Source: Promerops cafer
Taxonomy: Eukaryota > Chordata > Aves > Passeriformes > Nectariniidae
NCBI GenBank assembly: GCA_013398275.1
Contig: VZSE01011543.1
Coordinates: forward strand, 27,676 to 91,675
Direction: 5' to 3'
Length of the DNA stretch: 64,000 nucleotides
Shown here: positions 33,801 to 45,285 of the stretch, one piece after another
How positions within the stretch are numbered: the first letter of the stretch is position 1
How the letters are laid out: every line of letters starts with the position of its first letter
Notes under the pieces: model-generated
Told to the model about the DNA's origin: nothing
The model's input: only the letters and a program-made list of their open reading frames with translations
The model's database searches: none
Program-made: the position numbers and the translations under genes

Positions 33801-34768
33801 AAAACCCATCCAGAGTTGACTTTGGAGGATCTCAAGGGCCTTGCCCCATTTTGTGACTGGTTTTTTTGACATGGTTTCATGCGACACTTTTCAATTGATT
33901 TTGGTTTGGGTGGATGGTGGGACTTGGTTCAAGGGCCAAACCTTGAGGTCAGGGCTGTGGAGGCAACACAAGGATCTGCCAAAGGCACATCCTCAGCTCT
34001 GGGCATCTCAGCTCCACCAAAAGAAGGAAGAGGAGGTGGTGGGAAGAGCTGAGGGTGAGCAGGCTGAAGCTGCAGGATTTCCTCAGGCTGGACTTGGCTG
34101 CAGGAAGGTCTCGTGCAGAGGAAAGGAGATCCCAAACCCCAGAAAAAGTGACAGCCAGCTAATTTTCAGAATCAGCTTTTGGCAGATGCCCTGTCCCCCT
34201 GCAGGTCTTTGCCTGAACACCAGGCTGTGAAAACAGGGGCAACACAGGGACGAGGAGAAACACGGCTGTATTAGCTCAGAACTTTGGGTTTGTTATGAGA
34301 CAAGAGTCCAGGCTGAAATCCCCTCCCTCCCCCCTCGGTCTGCATGTGCTCAGGGGCTGTGTCCTGCTCTGACACATTTTTATTGCAGGTGATTTGTTTG
34401 CAGTAACGAAACACCCGGATGCGCAGAGGAGCCATAAAAACCAGTCGGAGCTTTTTGTGTGGGTCTGGGTGACCCAGAGCCACCAGGTAACCTGGGCCTC
34501 TGCTGCTCTTCCTCAGAAGGACTTGGTCTCAGCCCCAAAATGGACATGGGAAGAAGCAAAAGGGCATTTCAGGCCACTGCACAAGGAGGTCTTTGCAATG
34601 TGATGGGTAAAAAAATACTCCAAGCTGGAGAAATATTCCTTTTCCTTCTTTTTCACCCCAATGTGTGAATGTAGTTGGGTGTTCAGAAGAGTTGCTCCAG
34701 TTCTTGCTGAGAGAATAATTCACATGGGTTATGTAAAACCTCCTTACTCTGTGCTGGGTGTTTTTCAG
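30806..34768. other. Intergenic, no gene recognised
   Basis: Unique-looking, GC-moderate sequence downstream of IRF8. ORFs are short and lack codon bias or family similarity. It could hold IRF8 enhancers, which are known downstream in mammals, but I cannot place one. Confidence 0.5.
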
Positions 34769-34895
34769 AGAAATGCAAATCACAGAAACATGGAAGGATT
34801 TGGGTTGGAAGGGACTTTAAAGCTCATCTCATTCCAACCTCTCCCTAGAGGTTGGAATACCTTCCACTGGACCAGGCTGCTCCAAACCCCAAAAG
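34769..34895 (-). repeat. CR1 3' end, antisense
   Basis: Aatcacagaaacatggaagg then gatttgggttggaagggac, ttaaagctcatctcattcca and ccaggctgctcc. Confidence 0.85.
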
Positions 34896-36714
34896 AATAA
34901 CAAGATTTTTAGTCTTTGGAGCAATTAGTTTCAATAATATCAATTTCCAGCATCCCGTGGTTCCTGCTTTTTCTTCTGTTGGGCTTCAGAGGGAGGCCTG
35001 AGGGATGTGGAAGCAGCAGTGGTTTGAAACAAGTGATTCCCTGCTTGTGTCTTTCTGTTCTGTATTTGAGAAGTAACCACTTCTCCCTGAGATAAATCTG
35101 GCTCCTGGACAGGTCTGCGGGGTGCAAAAGGCAGGTAGGTCTTCCCAGGGATCACAGCTAGAAAATAGCAAGAGGGATCATTCTGGGGAGTGTTTTTACA
35201 CCTCTGCCCCAGCAATACACTCTGGTTTTGTTTTGGAGGAGGGTCTGGACACCTCTTTTGTAAAAATACCAAATATTTCAAATTTGTTGATTTGCTTTGC
35301 TGCTTCAACCCAAGTCTTCTTTGTTTGCTCCTAAATGCTCATGACCAGTGTGACCTCCAGTCCTTCCTGGGGCAGATGGTGAAGTCTGGAGGAGACCTGA
35401 TCCAAGGCGAGGTGGGAAGAGCCTCTCAGCTCTGTCTTCAGGTGGAGAGGGGAAGGAACCACTTGCTTGCATTTAAGGCAAGGAAAGAAAAATCAGCAGG
35501 AAATGTTCACTTGTGGTGTCAGCAGCAAGGGCAAGGAGAGCCTGGAGGAAGGAGGCTCGTGGCTGGGAAGGTGGGGAAGGTGGTCTGTGGTGTTCACCAC
35601 TGAGCAGGAGATGGAAATTTGGGGGAAAGTGAGTCATGGTGATGGTTGGAGGGAGGTTCATTGCTGATGCAGCTCAGGAAGTCGACGGAGAAGGGTGAAC
35701 ACCTGCCCTGCCAAATGTCCAGCCCTGGTCCTGCACAGCATCATCCAACAGACCCCTGGCAGGGGAAGGAGCAAGCGTGGCTGAGCTGAACCCCAAAACC
35801 CACGGCTGAGGGCAGCCTGGACCACGGCTGTGGCTGCAGCATGGAGGGTCAGAGCCCCCAGCACAGCCCTTCTCCGTGGACATCTTTGATGCCCTCAACC
35901 CGCTCGTGGCTGTGGGGACCAACCCCTGAGGAGTGATGGCCAGGAGCTGGATCATGTGGGGATGGGATCAGAAAGGAGAGGAGGGCTCCACCCCGCTGGG
36001 CAGCACGCAGCACCAGTGGGAGAAGGGGAGTCTCCTGGGTTCCTCCTGGGGAGCATCTCTGGTGCACGGTGTCCACTCGATTCCTCTTTCCTGCCCACAG
36101 CCAGTGACGGTGCTGGGTCTCCTTTTTGTGGGGCTAAAATCAGGCAGGAGACCAACATCAGGCTGAATGGTGGGGAAACAGAGCCCCTGCAGCCACCCCG
36201 TGGGGCTCTGCCCCCGGGGTGGATGTGGGAAACTCTCGCTCTCGACGAGAGTCTGGAAATTCTGGGGTAATTTTAACCTTGCTGTGGGTTGTGAGAAACT
36301 GAGGGGTTTTACAGCTTTGCTGTGCTGGGCACTCAGAGTCATGGGGTGCAGCTCCCCCAGGAGAAACATCGAGTCCCAGCTGGAGCAGGGCAGAATCAGG
36401 ACTGTGGTACTCTGGAATGTCCTTTCCCATCTTCTCAGGCTGAGGGCTGTGCCCTCTGATGAAATATAGAGCAGTGATGGCTCAGGGGAAGGTGGTTTTC
36501 AAGGAGGGCGATGCTTTGGGGTGTTTAGAAAAGGTAAAATTTTTGAATTTTCCCCATCAGATTTTCTGGGTGAAGCTTCTTGCTGTAAGGATGAGTCATG
36601 AAGCCCAAGAGATGTCATTGCAGGAGGGTTTTGGGTACCAGGGAGGATTTTGTGTAGCAGGCAGGTGTCTGGCCAGGCTGGTTGGCCAGCACCCATCCCA
36701 TTTGGATGGCCTTT

Positions 36715-36772
36715 GGGCCATCTAGTTTGGACTAGATGACCTTTAATAATCCCTTCCATCCCAAATTATTTT
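36715..36772 (+). repeat. CR1 3' tail, sense
   Basis: ggactagatgacctttaata followed by tcccttccatcccaa, the conserved last part of CR1. Confidence 0.7.
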
Positions 36773-36964
36773 ACCTGGCCTGGAACTCTTCCTGCTGTGA
36801 GTTTGAAACTGCAGAGGTCTCAATGTGAAAGCAAAACCTGGCCTTGGTTTTGCCTTGTTGAGAAATTATTCCGTATTTCTGGTAAAGTGACATAATCTTT
36901 TAGAGCTGCAGCAGGAAAAGGGGTCACTGTGTCATTTCTGGTCCTCTCTCCTGATTTTGGTTCT

Positions 36965-37100
36965 TCACAGAATCACAGAATCCGAGATAGTTTTGGGTTG
37001 GAAGGCATTTTAAAGCTCATTCACCTTCCACTACCCCAGGTTGCTCCAAGCCCCATCCAACCTGGCCTTGGACACTTCCAGGATGGGGCAGCCACATCCT
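36965..37100 (-). repeat. CR1 3' end, antisense
   Basis: Cacagaatcacagaatccga, ttttgggttggaaggcattt and ccatccaacctggccttgga. Confidence 0.88.
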
Positions 37101-38869
37101 GAAGAGTTTGACCACCTAAGCACAACAGTGGAAAACTGGGGATTTCACCGTAATTTTTATGAAACTGGTAGAGTTTGTAGCAGCCTCTTTCTAAAGTGAG
37201 AAACCAGAGGAAATGCATAAAAGATGCTGGAGCCTCTGGAGCATTTTTGCACAGAAGCTCCAGCCCCAGGTGAAGGAAAATCTTTGCCTGCCCACAAAGG
37301 TTCATTTTCCAAGGGCTCAATACCCCGAGGCCGGTTCTCACTTTGCCCCACGGCGAATTCATTCATCTCCAAACAACCAGGAGCTGCTCAGGAGGAGCTG
37401 ATTGATCACAACCCAGTGCTTGAGACATCCTGCTCCTTATCAGCCCCGCAGAGCTATCGGGAGAGGTGAGGCTGGAAAGGAGCCCGGTGAATTTAATAAT
37501 TCACTCTTGATTTGTGTGGCCGTCACCGACGGACGCTGAGGTGCTGCCAGAGAAGGGGTCTGATTTCAGGGCAGGGCCAGATCTTAAAATAGGAGGATGG
37601 GAATGAATGGTAACGTTTGTTTTCCCTTTTACTGGCGTGCTGTGAAGGTTCACCTCCAGCCTGAGCTGTCAGTTGGGCACGATGTGGTAACCCCGGGGTT
37701 CCAGGAATCATGCCTGAGGTGGCCCATGCACCTGTGACCCCAATCTGAGCTGATTTAGCACACCTCTGGTTTTTCTTGAGATAAGAAATAGTGGTGAGTT
37801 GATCATATCTCTCCCGTTCCCTACTTTTCTGCTGGTTTTAGCTATTTAGGGGTTTTTTGGTCGCAAGTGGAGGCTGGCAGAGTCAGAGCTGCTGTCCTGT
37901 GCATTCAACCAGATTTTCTCAGGCTGGATTTGGGACAGAGCCAATTCTCCCCAAAACCAGCATCTTTCCATCACATGCTTCAGCTTTGGAGTCTGCAGGT
38001 GTGATCATCTCATCTGGTTCTGAGGTAGCTCCACTGCCTACAAAAGGCAAGTGCTTAAGCTTGGAAAATTCACAGAGCTGCAAATAAAGTTCCCCAACTC
38101 CTTTCCCCCAACACCGAGAGCTTCTCTCAGTTTTGTACAGGCAAAACCTGGAGTTTCACTGAAACGAGCTGAAAAAAGTCCTCCCCATCCTGTAACTCCT
38201 CTCCTTTTCCAGGTACTTATTTTATGCTTCTGTTACAGCCTCCTCCTGAATCTGGAATTTAAGAGGAATCCTTGCTTGAGACCAAATTTTCAAAAGCAAG
38301 TAGGAAAAAAAAATTGGTGCAGTGCACAAAACTCATGTGCAGAAAGAAAATTCATGAAATAAATATTTATTTTATTCTACTGAAGCTTCCTGAATAGTCA
38401 TGTAGGACTTTTCCTGCTGGGATGAGCCAGGATGAGATCCATTCCCTGGGACAAAACAAGCCTGGAGTTCAGACTTTGGCCTCTGCCCAGAATTAATTAA
38501 TCTGCTCTTAGTGAGATCTCAGCTCCTGGGGTTCCCACCGTGGGACGCTGAGCCCGGGGGTGCCCCTGCTTTAAAAATCAGAATTTCCTTGCAGAAGTTC
38601 ATGGCAGAAGAAGAGATGAGTGCCAGAGTGGGTGCAGGAGTGTCCTCGGGGCTCATTTACATCTCGGCGGGTGAGAAGTGGGGCGTGAGCTGCTTTCCTG
38701 TCAGCGCCAGGCTTGGCCCAAAACCCCCTGTTGGTTTTGTGTCTCTCAGGGCTGGAGCAAGATCTTGAAGGGGGAAAAGCCCTGAGAGCTGCCAAACCTC
38801 TTTTCCTTGTGGGTGGATTGGCTGGTGTCCTGTAATGGGGTTGAGCCTCTCCTTTGTCACCTCTATCCA
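37101..38869. other. Intergenic, no gene recognised
   Basis: No coding exon or repeat identified. Confidence 0.5.
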
Positions 38870-38945
38870 TGGTGGCCTTGGCTCGTTAAACGTCTGGACT
38901 TGATGATCTTAGAGATCTTTTCTGGCTTAAATGATTTTATTGTCG
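38870..38945 (+). repeat. CR1 3' tail, sense (old)
   Basis: ctggacttgatgatcttaga and gatcttttctggcttaaatg, a diverged chicken-type CR1 end. Confidence 0.65.
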
Positions 38946-39642
38946 TATTTGCTCCTCCCAGGAGGTCTGCTCCGTTCTTGGAAGTGTTGGATGGGGCTTG
39001 GAGCAAACAAAATTCTCCAAGAAAAATTCCCCAAGGTATTTTGTCCAAGTGTTTGGACCTGAAGGAAACAAAAGTGTTTTGTGGAGGGGAGCTGGTGTTC
39101 CAGCCGTGCTGGGAAATGGATTCCCTTGGTCTGACCCTGGAATGCTGCAGGATCCCATGTCCCTGAAGCCCCAACTTGCTGGGCATGAGTGCAGGAGCTG
39201 AGCCTGGGGACATTCATGTGGAAAGGGACGCGTTTAACAGAGTTCTTAATGAAGGAGCTTTTTTTGGCATCCCAAACTCTCCTTAACCAATAAATGCTGT
39301 GTCAGACAGGCTGCAGGGCTGGGGAGGAGGGTTTATTCTGTCATATTGATTATGCCAGGGAATGAGAGAAATCTATTTTTCCTGCTTTATTTCCCTTTCC
39401 CTGCTGTTATTGATGGACTCCTTGTCCCTTTTTCCCCCCTCTTTTTGGTTCAGGAGGTTGCAGGGTGGAATGGGACATTAATCCTTGTACTCCTTCCACG
39501 TCCTTGCATCTACTCTGAGGTGGAAGACAGAGCTGAACGTCCCTTCAGGGCAAAAGGGTGTTTTATAGGAATAAACAACAAAAAGAGAGAGCAAACCAGG
39601 TCAGAGATGAATCCAGGCCTCAGGCGGTTTGCAAAAGCGCTG

Positions 39643-39680
39643 GAAATCTCATGAGGCCGAGTCGCGCCTCATGAGATTTC
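39643..39680. other. Perfect 15-bp inverted repeat (hairpin)
   Basis: GAAATCTCATGAGGC (39643-39657) and its exact reverse complement (39666-39680) flank an 8-base loop CGAGTCGC. Each arm itself contains the palindrome CTCATGAG. Not part of a recognised repeat. Confidence 0.95.
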
Positions 39681-40659
39681 TGATACTTCCCACTTCTGGC
39701 TGGGCCAGAAATACCACAAGAACAACGCTGCATCATCATTCTCAGCTCTGGCTCTGCTCTTCCCACACTCCCAGCAGGGATCAGCCTCCCAAACCTCCTC
39801 CAGGCTGAGGATCCGCTGGCACCGGCTGCGGCACCGCCGAGCAGCGCCCGGCGCAGACGGCATCCGGCTTTTCCTTTCAGCCCCATGTGTTGAGTGGGGA
39901 GATATTTTTGGTGGAGAAATCAAATGACTCATTTTGTGGATCCCAAGAACTATTTTGGGCCGGGGCGTGCGCCTCCCCCGGCACGCTCCCCTGCTGATGC
40001 TGCCCGGGCATCTTCAGCCACCCGGGGCAGGTGGGTGCACAGAGGACACTGCCCCCTCAGCCTCCAGATCCAGCTGGATCACAGAGCCTGGGGGCTGCCG
40101 GTGGCCAGGGATGTTGTGCAATCCCACTGTTCACGTTTCAGCTCGGTCCTTACCCTTTCCGCCCTCGGGCCGGGTTTGTTATGCAGAGCAAGCTTCTAAG
40201 GAGCCCCGACAAGCAGACAGGAAACCGAGTCTTTCACTGCGCGGACACATTGTCTGCCCGGGGCTAAATTTGAACATAAAAAGACCTTATTTATTTCTTT
40301 TATTTATAAATCCTGAGCTGTGTGCTTTGAAGACAAGCCCCGGTTGGGAAGGGTGCAGGACAGGGTGAGGGGAAGGGCAGCTGGCACGGTGTGGAGCAAA
40401 GTCCAGCTCTGGTGTGTGGGGTGGGATCAGGGCAGGCTTGGATGCTCCACGCCATGACCTGGAGCGATGCCCAGGTGGAAATGGCCAGCTGAGATGGTGG
40501 GGCTTGAATGGGACAGCTCTGGGTGACCAGTTTTGGGGTGGTGACTCCACTCAGGAGCTCATGGGCCTCCCCTGTGTGGATGATGGTGAAGATGGTGCTG
40601 GGATACAACCTACTGGCTGAGGCTGAAATCCTGGGTGGCTCAATGTCCCCACAGAGGTT

Positions 40660-40835
40660 GGATGATGAGGGATTAATATCCAGGACTGGATTCCTGGAAG
40701 TGTTTAAAGCCAGGTTGGATGGGGCTGGGAGACATCTAGGATAGTGGAAGGTGTCCCTGCCCGTGGCAAGGGTTGGAACGAGATGATCTTTACAGTCCCT
40801 TCCAACCCAAACCATTCCAAGATTCCATGATCAGC
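40660..40835 (+). repeat. CR1 3' end, sense
   Basis: Landmarks aaagccaggttggatggggc, gtgtccctgcccgtggcaag and agtcccttccaacccaaacc. Confidence 0.9.
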
Positions 40836-43526
40836 AAGGCCAGGTGGCCACTCCATGTCCACACCTGGAGTCACCACCACTGGCCTTGGCCACCACCTCT
40901 GGAGAAGCTGCTCATGTCCCCAGCAGCTCAGAGCTGCCTCCCACCAACCCACGGGCTCCTGGTCCCACCAGTCCCCGGGGACCTTGGTGATGCCATCAGA
41001 GAAACCAGAGGCTCCTTTGGAGATGTTTATTTTATTTTCCAGTGGGTATTTCCAGGCAAAGGTAGTGTGAGCGAGGCAGGCAGATCTTGGTCACCGCAGC
41101 AGACTTTAAAAAGTGAAAACACGAAGTCGAAAGCTGCCGAACCTGCAGCAACTTCCCAAATCCCACCTGAAATTTAGCAAAAGGCACAAGGAAAGTAAAA
41201 GTTCCAGCGTTGCTTTTTTGGGGGGTGGTGGTTTCTTTTTTAATGTTGTTGTTGTTCTTGAAGAAGCATCACCCTTTATTCTGAGAAAAGGGAAGCGCTG
41301 GGGCCGTGGCTTCTGGGGAGTTGTGAATCTGCCCCTCAGGAGAGCAAAATTGGGGTGAACTTCAGCAGCCAGGGTTGCACCAGGGCTTGGGCAATTCAAC
41401 AGCGATGCTGAGGTTCCTGTGGCAGAGCCAGGAGCTGCAGGAGGAGATACAGGGGTGACACAGAAGAGGAGAAACCTCTTGTCCTCTCTCTTTGCCCCAT
41501 TAGGAGCACGGATGGGTTTGGGCACGGAGCTGCTCCGTCTCTCCCCTCCTGCTGGTGAGGTCGGGCTCAGCTGCACCAAAACCCACCGGTCACAGCGACC
41601 CTTTTCTTTATTTAACCCTCCCCAACCCCAGGGTCGAGGAGCCACTTCCACATTTGCTGCTGGCCAGGGCCAAAAAGCCCTTGGAGCCGTTTCTGCTCCT
41701 CCTGCCCGGCCTGTCTCGCTCGCAGATGCTCAAACCACACGTTCCTTCACCCAGCCTGGCCCGTCGCAGATGGACACAGCTAAAAACACCCCAAAATAAC
41801 GCCTGGCCACAGGAGTCCTGCGAGGGTCTCCCAGCCAGAGCAGCTGGGGCTGAGAGGACAGGCTAAAAATAGGGGTGTGGTGCAAGTTTCTGAAGATCCC
41901 AAAGCATGAGGTGAAACTCGGCCTGGGTTAACTGAAAAGCTGAGGGTATCTTCGGGGTTTCTTCTCCTTGGGGGGGCTCAGCAGGAGAAATGGGGGAGCC
42001 CTCTTGGGCACGGGTTTAGTGCTGGGGTCTCCCCATCGCCTCGGGGCGTCGCCTGTGTTTGCTTTGTGGGGTCACCACCCTCACAGGGAGCTGCATTCTG
42101 GGGCCCAAAGGTGCTACAGCTGTGCTGTACCCACAGATTTTAGTTTTTTGGGAGAAAAATCTGCAGGTTTGGCACCTTTGCCTCATACAGGGGGTCCAGC
42201 CCAGCGCCCCAGTGTAGCTGCACACTCCAGCTGAGCCCCACCCTGCCCACGAGGACGCCCAAACCCTCCATCCTTACACAAGGACAGCAGCTGGAGCATG
42301 AAAATCCCTCTCTGATATTTCCAGCCACGACCCACGAGCTGAGGACAGGCCTGGAGTTGTGTGTGGGTCCATCTGGGACCCCTCTCTTGCCCACCAAGCC
42401 CGGGGGAATCCATCCCATCCCCGTCCCCCCACCTTGCACAACCCGCCGGGTCCTTCTCCTTCTCCTTCCTCACCCTGGGTGAAATCAGAGCTGTTATTTC
42501 AAAGAGAAGCTTGTGATTTATCGCTGTAATCTCAACCACAAGTTGAGCTGGCAGGAATTAGGGGAGCCACGAGGAATAACAGAGGGGTTGGCCATTCATT
42601 TCAGCATCCTCTGCTCTCTTGGGGTTTTTATTTCTGCAGCACAACAGCAGGGAAATACGAGTTTCTCGTAGAAAGAGGAGCAAATGAAAAGGAAAAAAGA
42701 ATTGCCCAGGATTTGTGCTGATGTAGCTCAAAATGGGGCTGTTTCTTTGCATTCTGGTTTTAAAAAAATCAGTTTTTTGAGGTTTAAAACCTGAGATCAT
42801 TGAAGCAACCAGAGGAACCAGCCCTGCCTGGTGAGGGGATGGTGCTGCTGGACCAAGGGCAGAGCTGAGTGGGGGTTTCTCCTTATTTTTCCCAATTTTC
42901 CCTTCTCCATAAGTCACTTTTACAGCTCCCAGCAGCCAGCCTGGCAAGCACAGCTCTGCAGGGATGTTAATGAGTCTTTAAATCAAAGGTCTGTGGTGGC
43001 CAAAGCAAACCTGGTGTCTGCCTCCAGAAAGGGGCTGCACAGAGAACTCCCAAACACTGCCTGGATGTGAAGGAGCAGCATTTTCATCTTTGTTATTTCA
43101 CTTTTTCCTAATTTATATCTGGTTTCACACTTTATTTAAGGCTTTCAATCCCATTTCCCCCACTTTTGAATGGACCTGGAAGCTGATTTTTTGCTAAGTA
43201 TCAGTGAGATGCACATCATCTTATGAAATTTCAAACCCCGAAGAGTCACTAAACCTGCCAAATTTCCCAATTTTCTCAACACTTGAGCTCTTTGCATCCA
43301 ATATTTCAAGCTCCTGGTGTGCTCAGGAGAAATCCATCAATTTTTTATGCCTTTTCCCTGTTTTACAGAAGAAAAAGCTGTTTTTCCAGGCTGGCTGCAG
43401 ACTGTGGGGGAGTCAGACAGATTTTAACCCACTCTGAGGAAATGACAAAGCATTAACTCCCCTGCAAGGCACTGAAATAGTTTTCATTAAAGCCAATCTT
43501 TGCAAGGAGTTGTTTTCCAAGCCAAA

Positions 43527-43527
<1 letters not shown>
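40836..43527. other. Intergenic, no gene recognised
   Basis: No coding exon or repeat identified. Some ORFs exceed 100 codons on either strand but lack splice context or family similarity. Confidence 0.5.

Positions 43528-43568
<41 letters not shown>
43528..43568 (+). repeat. Poly(A) tract, 41 bases
   Basis: Uninterrupted A run. The upstream sequence shows no recognisable retrocopy. Confidence 0.95.
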
Positions 43569-43576
<8 letters not shown>

Positions 43577-44812
43577 CTTGCTCTTCCTTGGCCTTTCTGC
43601 TTTGCTAATCCACGTTGACATTTATTAGCAATTATTTATTTCCTTCCCTCTTGGCTGTTTATGGTGCAATTTTTCAACCAAATAGGCATTACTCAATAAT
43701 AACCCCTGCAGAAAGGCAATTAGGAAACACAAAGGGGGTGGTTGCAGAGATTGTGAGGCTTTTCCCAGCCCCAAAATCTCATTTTTTTGGCCCAAACAGA
43801 GCTGGAGATGCCGCTCAGGGCAGAAGAACCCTGCCAGGCTCTAGGATTGGAGCATCACAACCTCATCCCATCCTCATCCCTGCTGTTTGCAGCTTTTGCA
43901 AGGAGCCACGAGCTGCAAAGCCCAGATTTAGGAAGGCTCCACTTTTGCTGTCTCCTGGGTGATAATCTTCTGTCTTCCCTTTGGGTTTGGGTGATGAGGA
44001 AGGGCTGTAAAAAAACAGGATTCTTGTTCCTTAATGAAAATGCTCGGTGCTCAAAGACGACTTCCCACGAAGCTGCAAGGTAGTGCAAAAATGAAAAGAA
44101 AATTAAAAATATTTCAAAAACCAGCTCCACCTTTGGGTGCAGCACCTCAGGAGCGTTTCCCCATTCCACCCCTTTGTGGGGACAGCTCAGGGCAGGTCAC
44201 CCACCCTCCAAAATCCCCCCTGAGCCACTGCTTTCTCAAGAAAAGGCTCCTTGCGTGCAAGAAGCCACAGTGGGGGTGAAAAAAAAACAGATTTGAGTTG
44301 AAATTATGGAGCTTATAAGGAAACAAAGACTTCTTCTGGCTGTGCCTCGCACTGATCACCCCCTGATCTTCCTGGGGGTGCTGAGGGGAGTCAGGGCATG
44401 ATGCTGGTGGGCTTTGGGCACCTCCCTCATGCCACCCAGCTGGGGACAAGTGACAAAAGCCCCCCCAGGCACGGCTGGGTGCTGGCAGGAACCACGCTAG
44501 AGAGGGGTGAGAGCACAGCGGGTGCTGCTCGAAGGTGGGGACAGCCCAGTCCTGGTTCTGCTTGGCTGGAGCTGCCACCCAAAATACTCAAACCTCACCC
44601 CAGCGTTTCTGCTGCTGAGGGAAACTTCATTTTCATTTTCCGACCGCTTTCCCGGCCGGGACGCCGGCGGCCGCTGCTCAGGGTGGGGAGGCTGGGGGTA
44701 GGCTGGCACCAAGTGCCACTGAAATGCCCCTTGGGGTGGCTTTTGGCCAGGGAGGGTGGCCTGAGAGTGAGGTGGGGAGGGGACACAGCCAGAGCAGCAC
44801 TGGGAGTGGGAT

Positions 44813-45285
44813 CATGGATTGGTTTGGGATCTTAAAGCTCATCCCATCCCACCCCTGCCATGGCAGGGACACCTTCCACTGTCCCAGGCTGCTCCAAGCC
44901 CTGTCCAGCCCAGCCTTGGACACTGCCAGGGATCCAGGGGCACCCACAGCTGCTCTGGGCACCCTGTGCCAGGGCCTCCCACCCTCCCAGGGGAGAATTC
45001 CTGCCCAATATCCCACCTAACCCTCCCCCCTCAGTGTGAAGCCATTCCCCCTTTCCAGTCCCTGCAGCTCTTGCCCAAAGGCTCTCTCCATCTTTCCCGT
45101 GGGTTCCCTTCAGGCTGCAGTTAAATCACCCTGAATCTCCTCTTTTCCAGGCTGAGCAATCCCAGCTCTCCCATCTTTTCCTCACGGCAGAGCTGCTCCA
45201 TCCTCTGATCTCCCTGGTGCCTCTGGACTCGCTCCAGCAGCTTGGGTGGAACGTTGTGCTGCTCCCAGCAAACCTGGTGGATCAC
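44813..45285 (-). repeat. Long CR1 3' region, antisense
   Basis: Landmarks gcagggacaccttccactgt, ccagcccagccttggacact, ctctgggcaccctgtgccag and ctctggactcgctccagcag. Similar length and subfamily to the copy at 8195-8670. Confidence 0.92.

Noticed and set aside
43528..43568. Poly(A) tail of a processed pseudogene
   Set aside because: No gene-like sequence or target duplication was found upstream; treated as a simple A tract.
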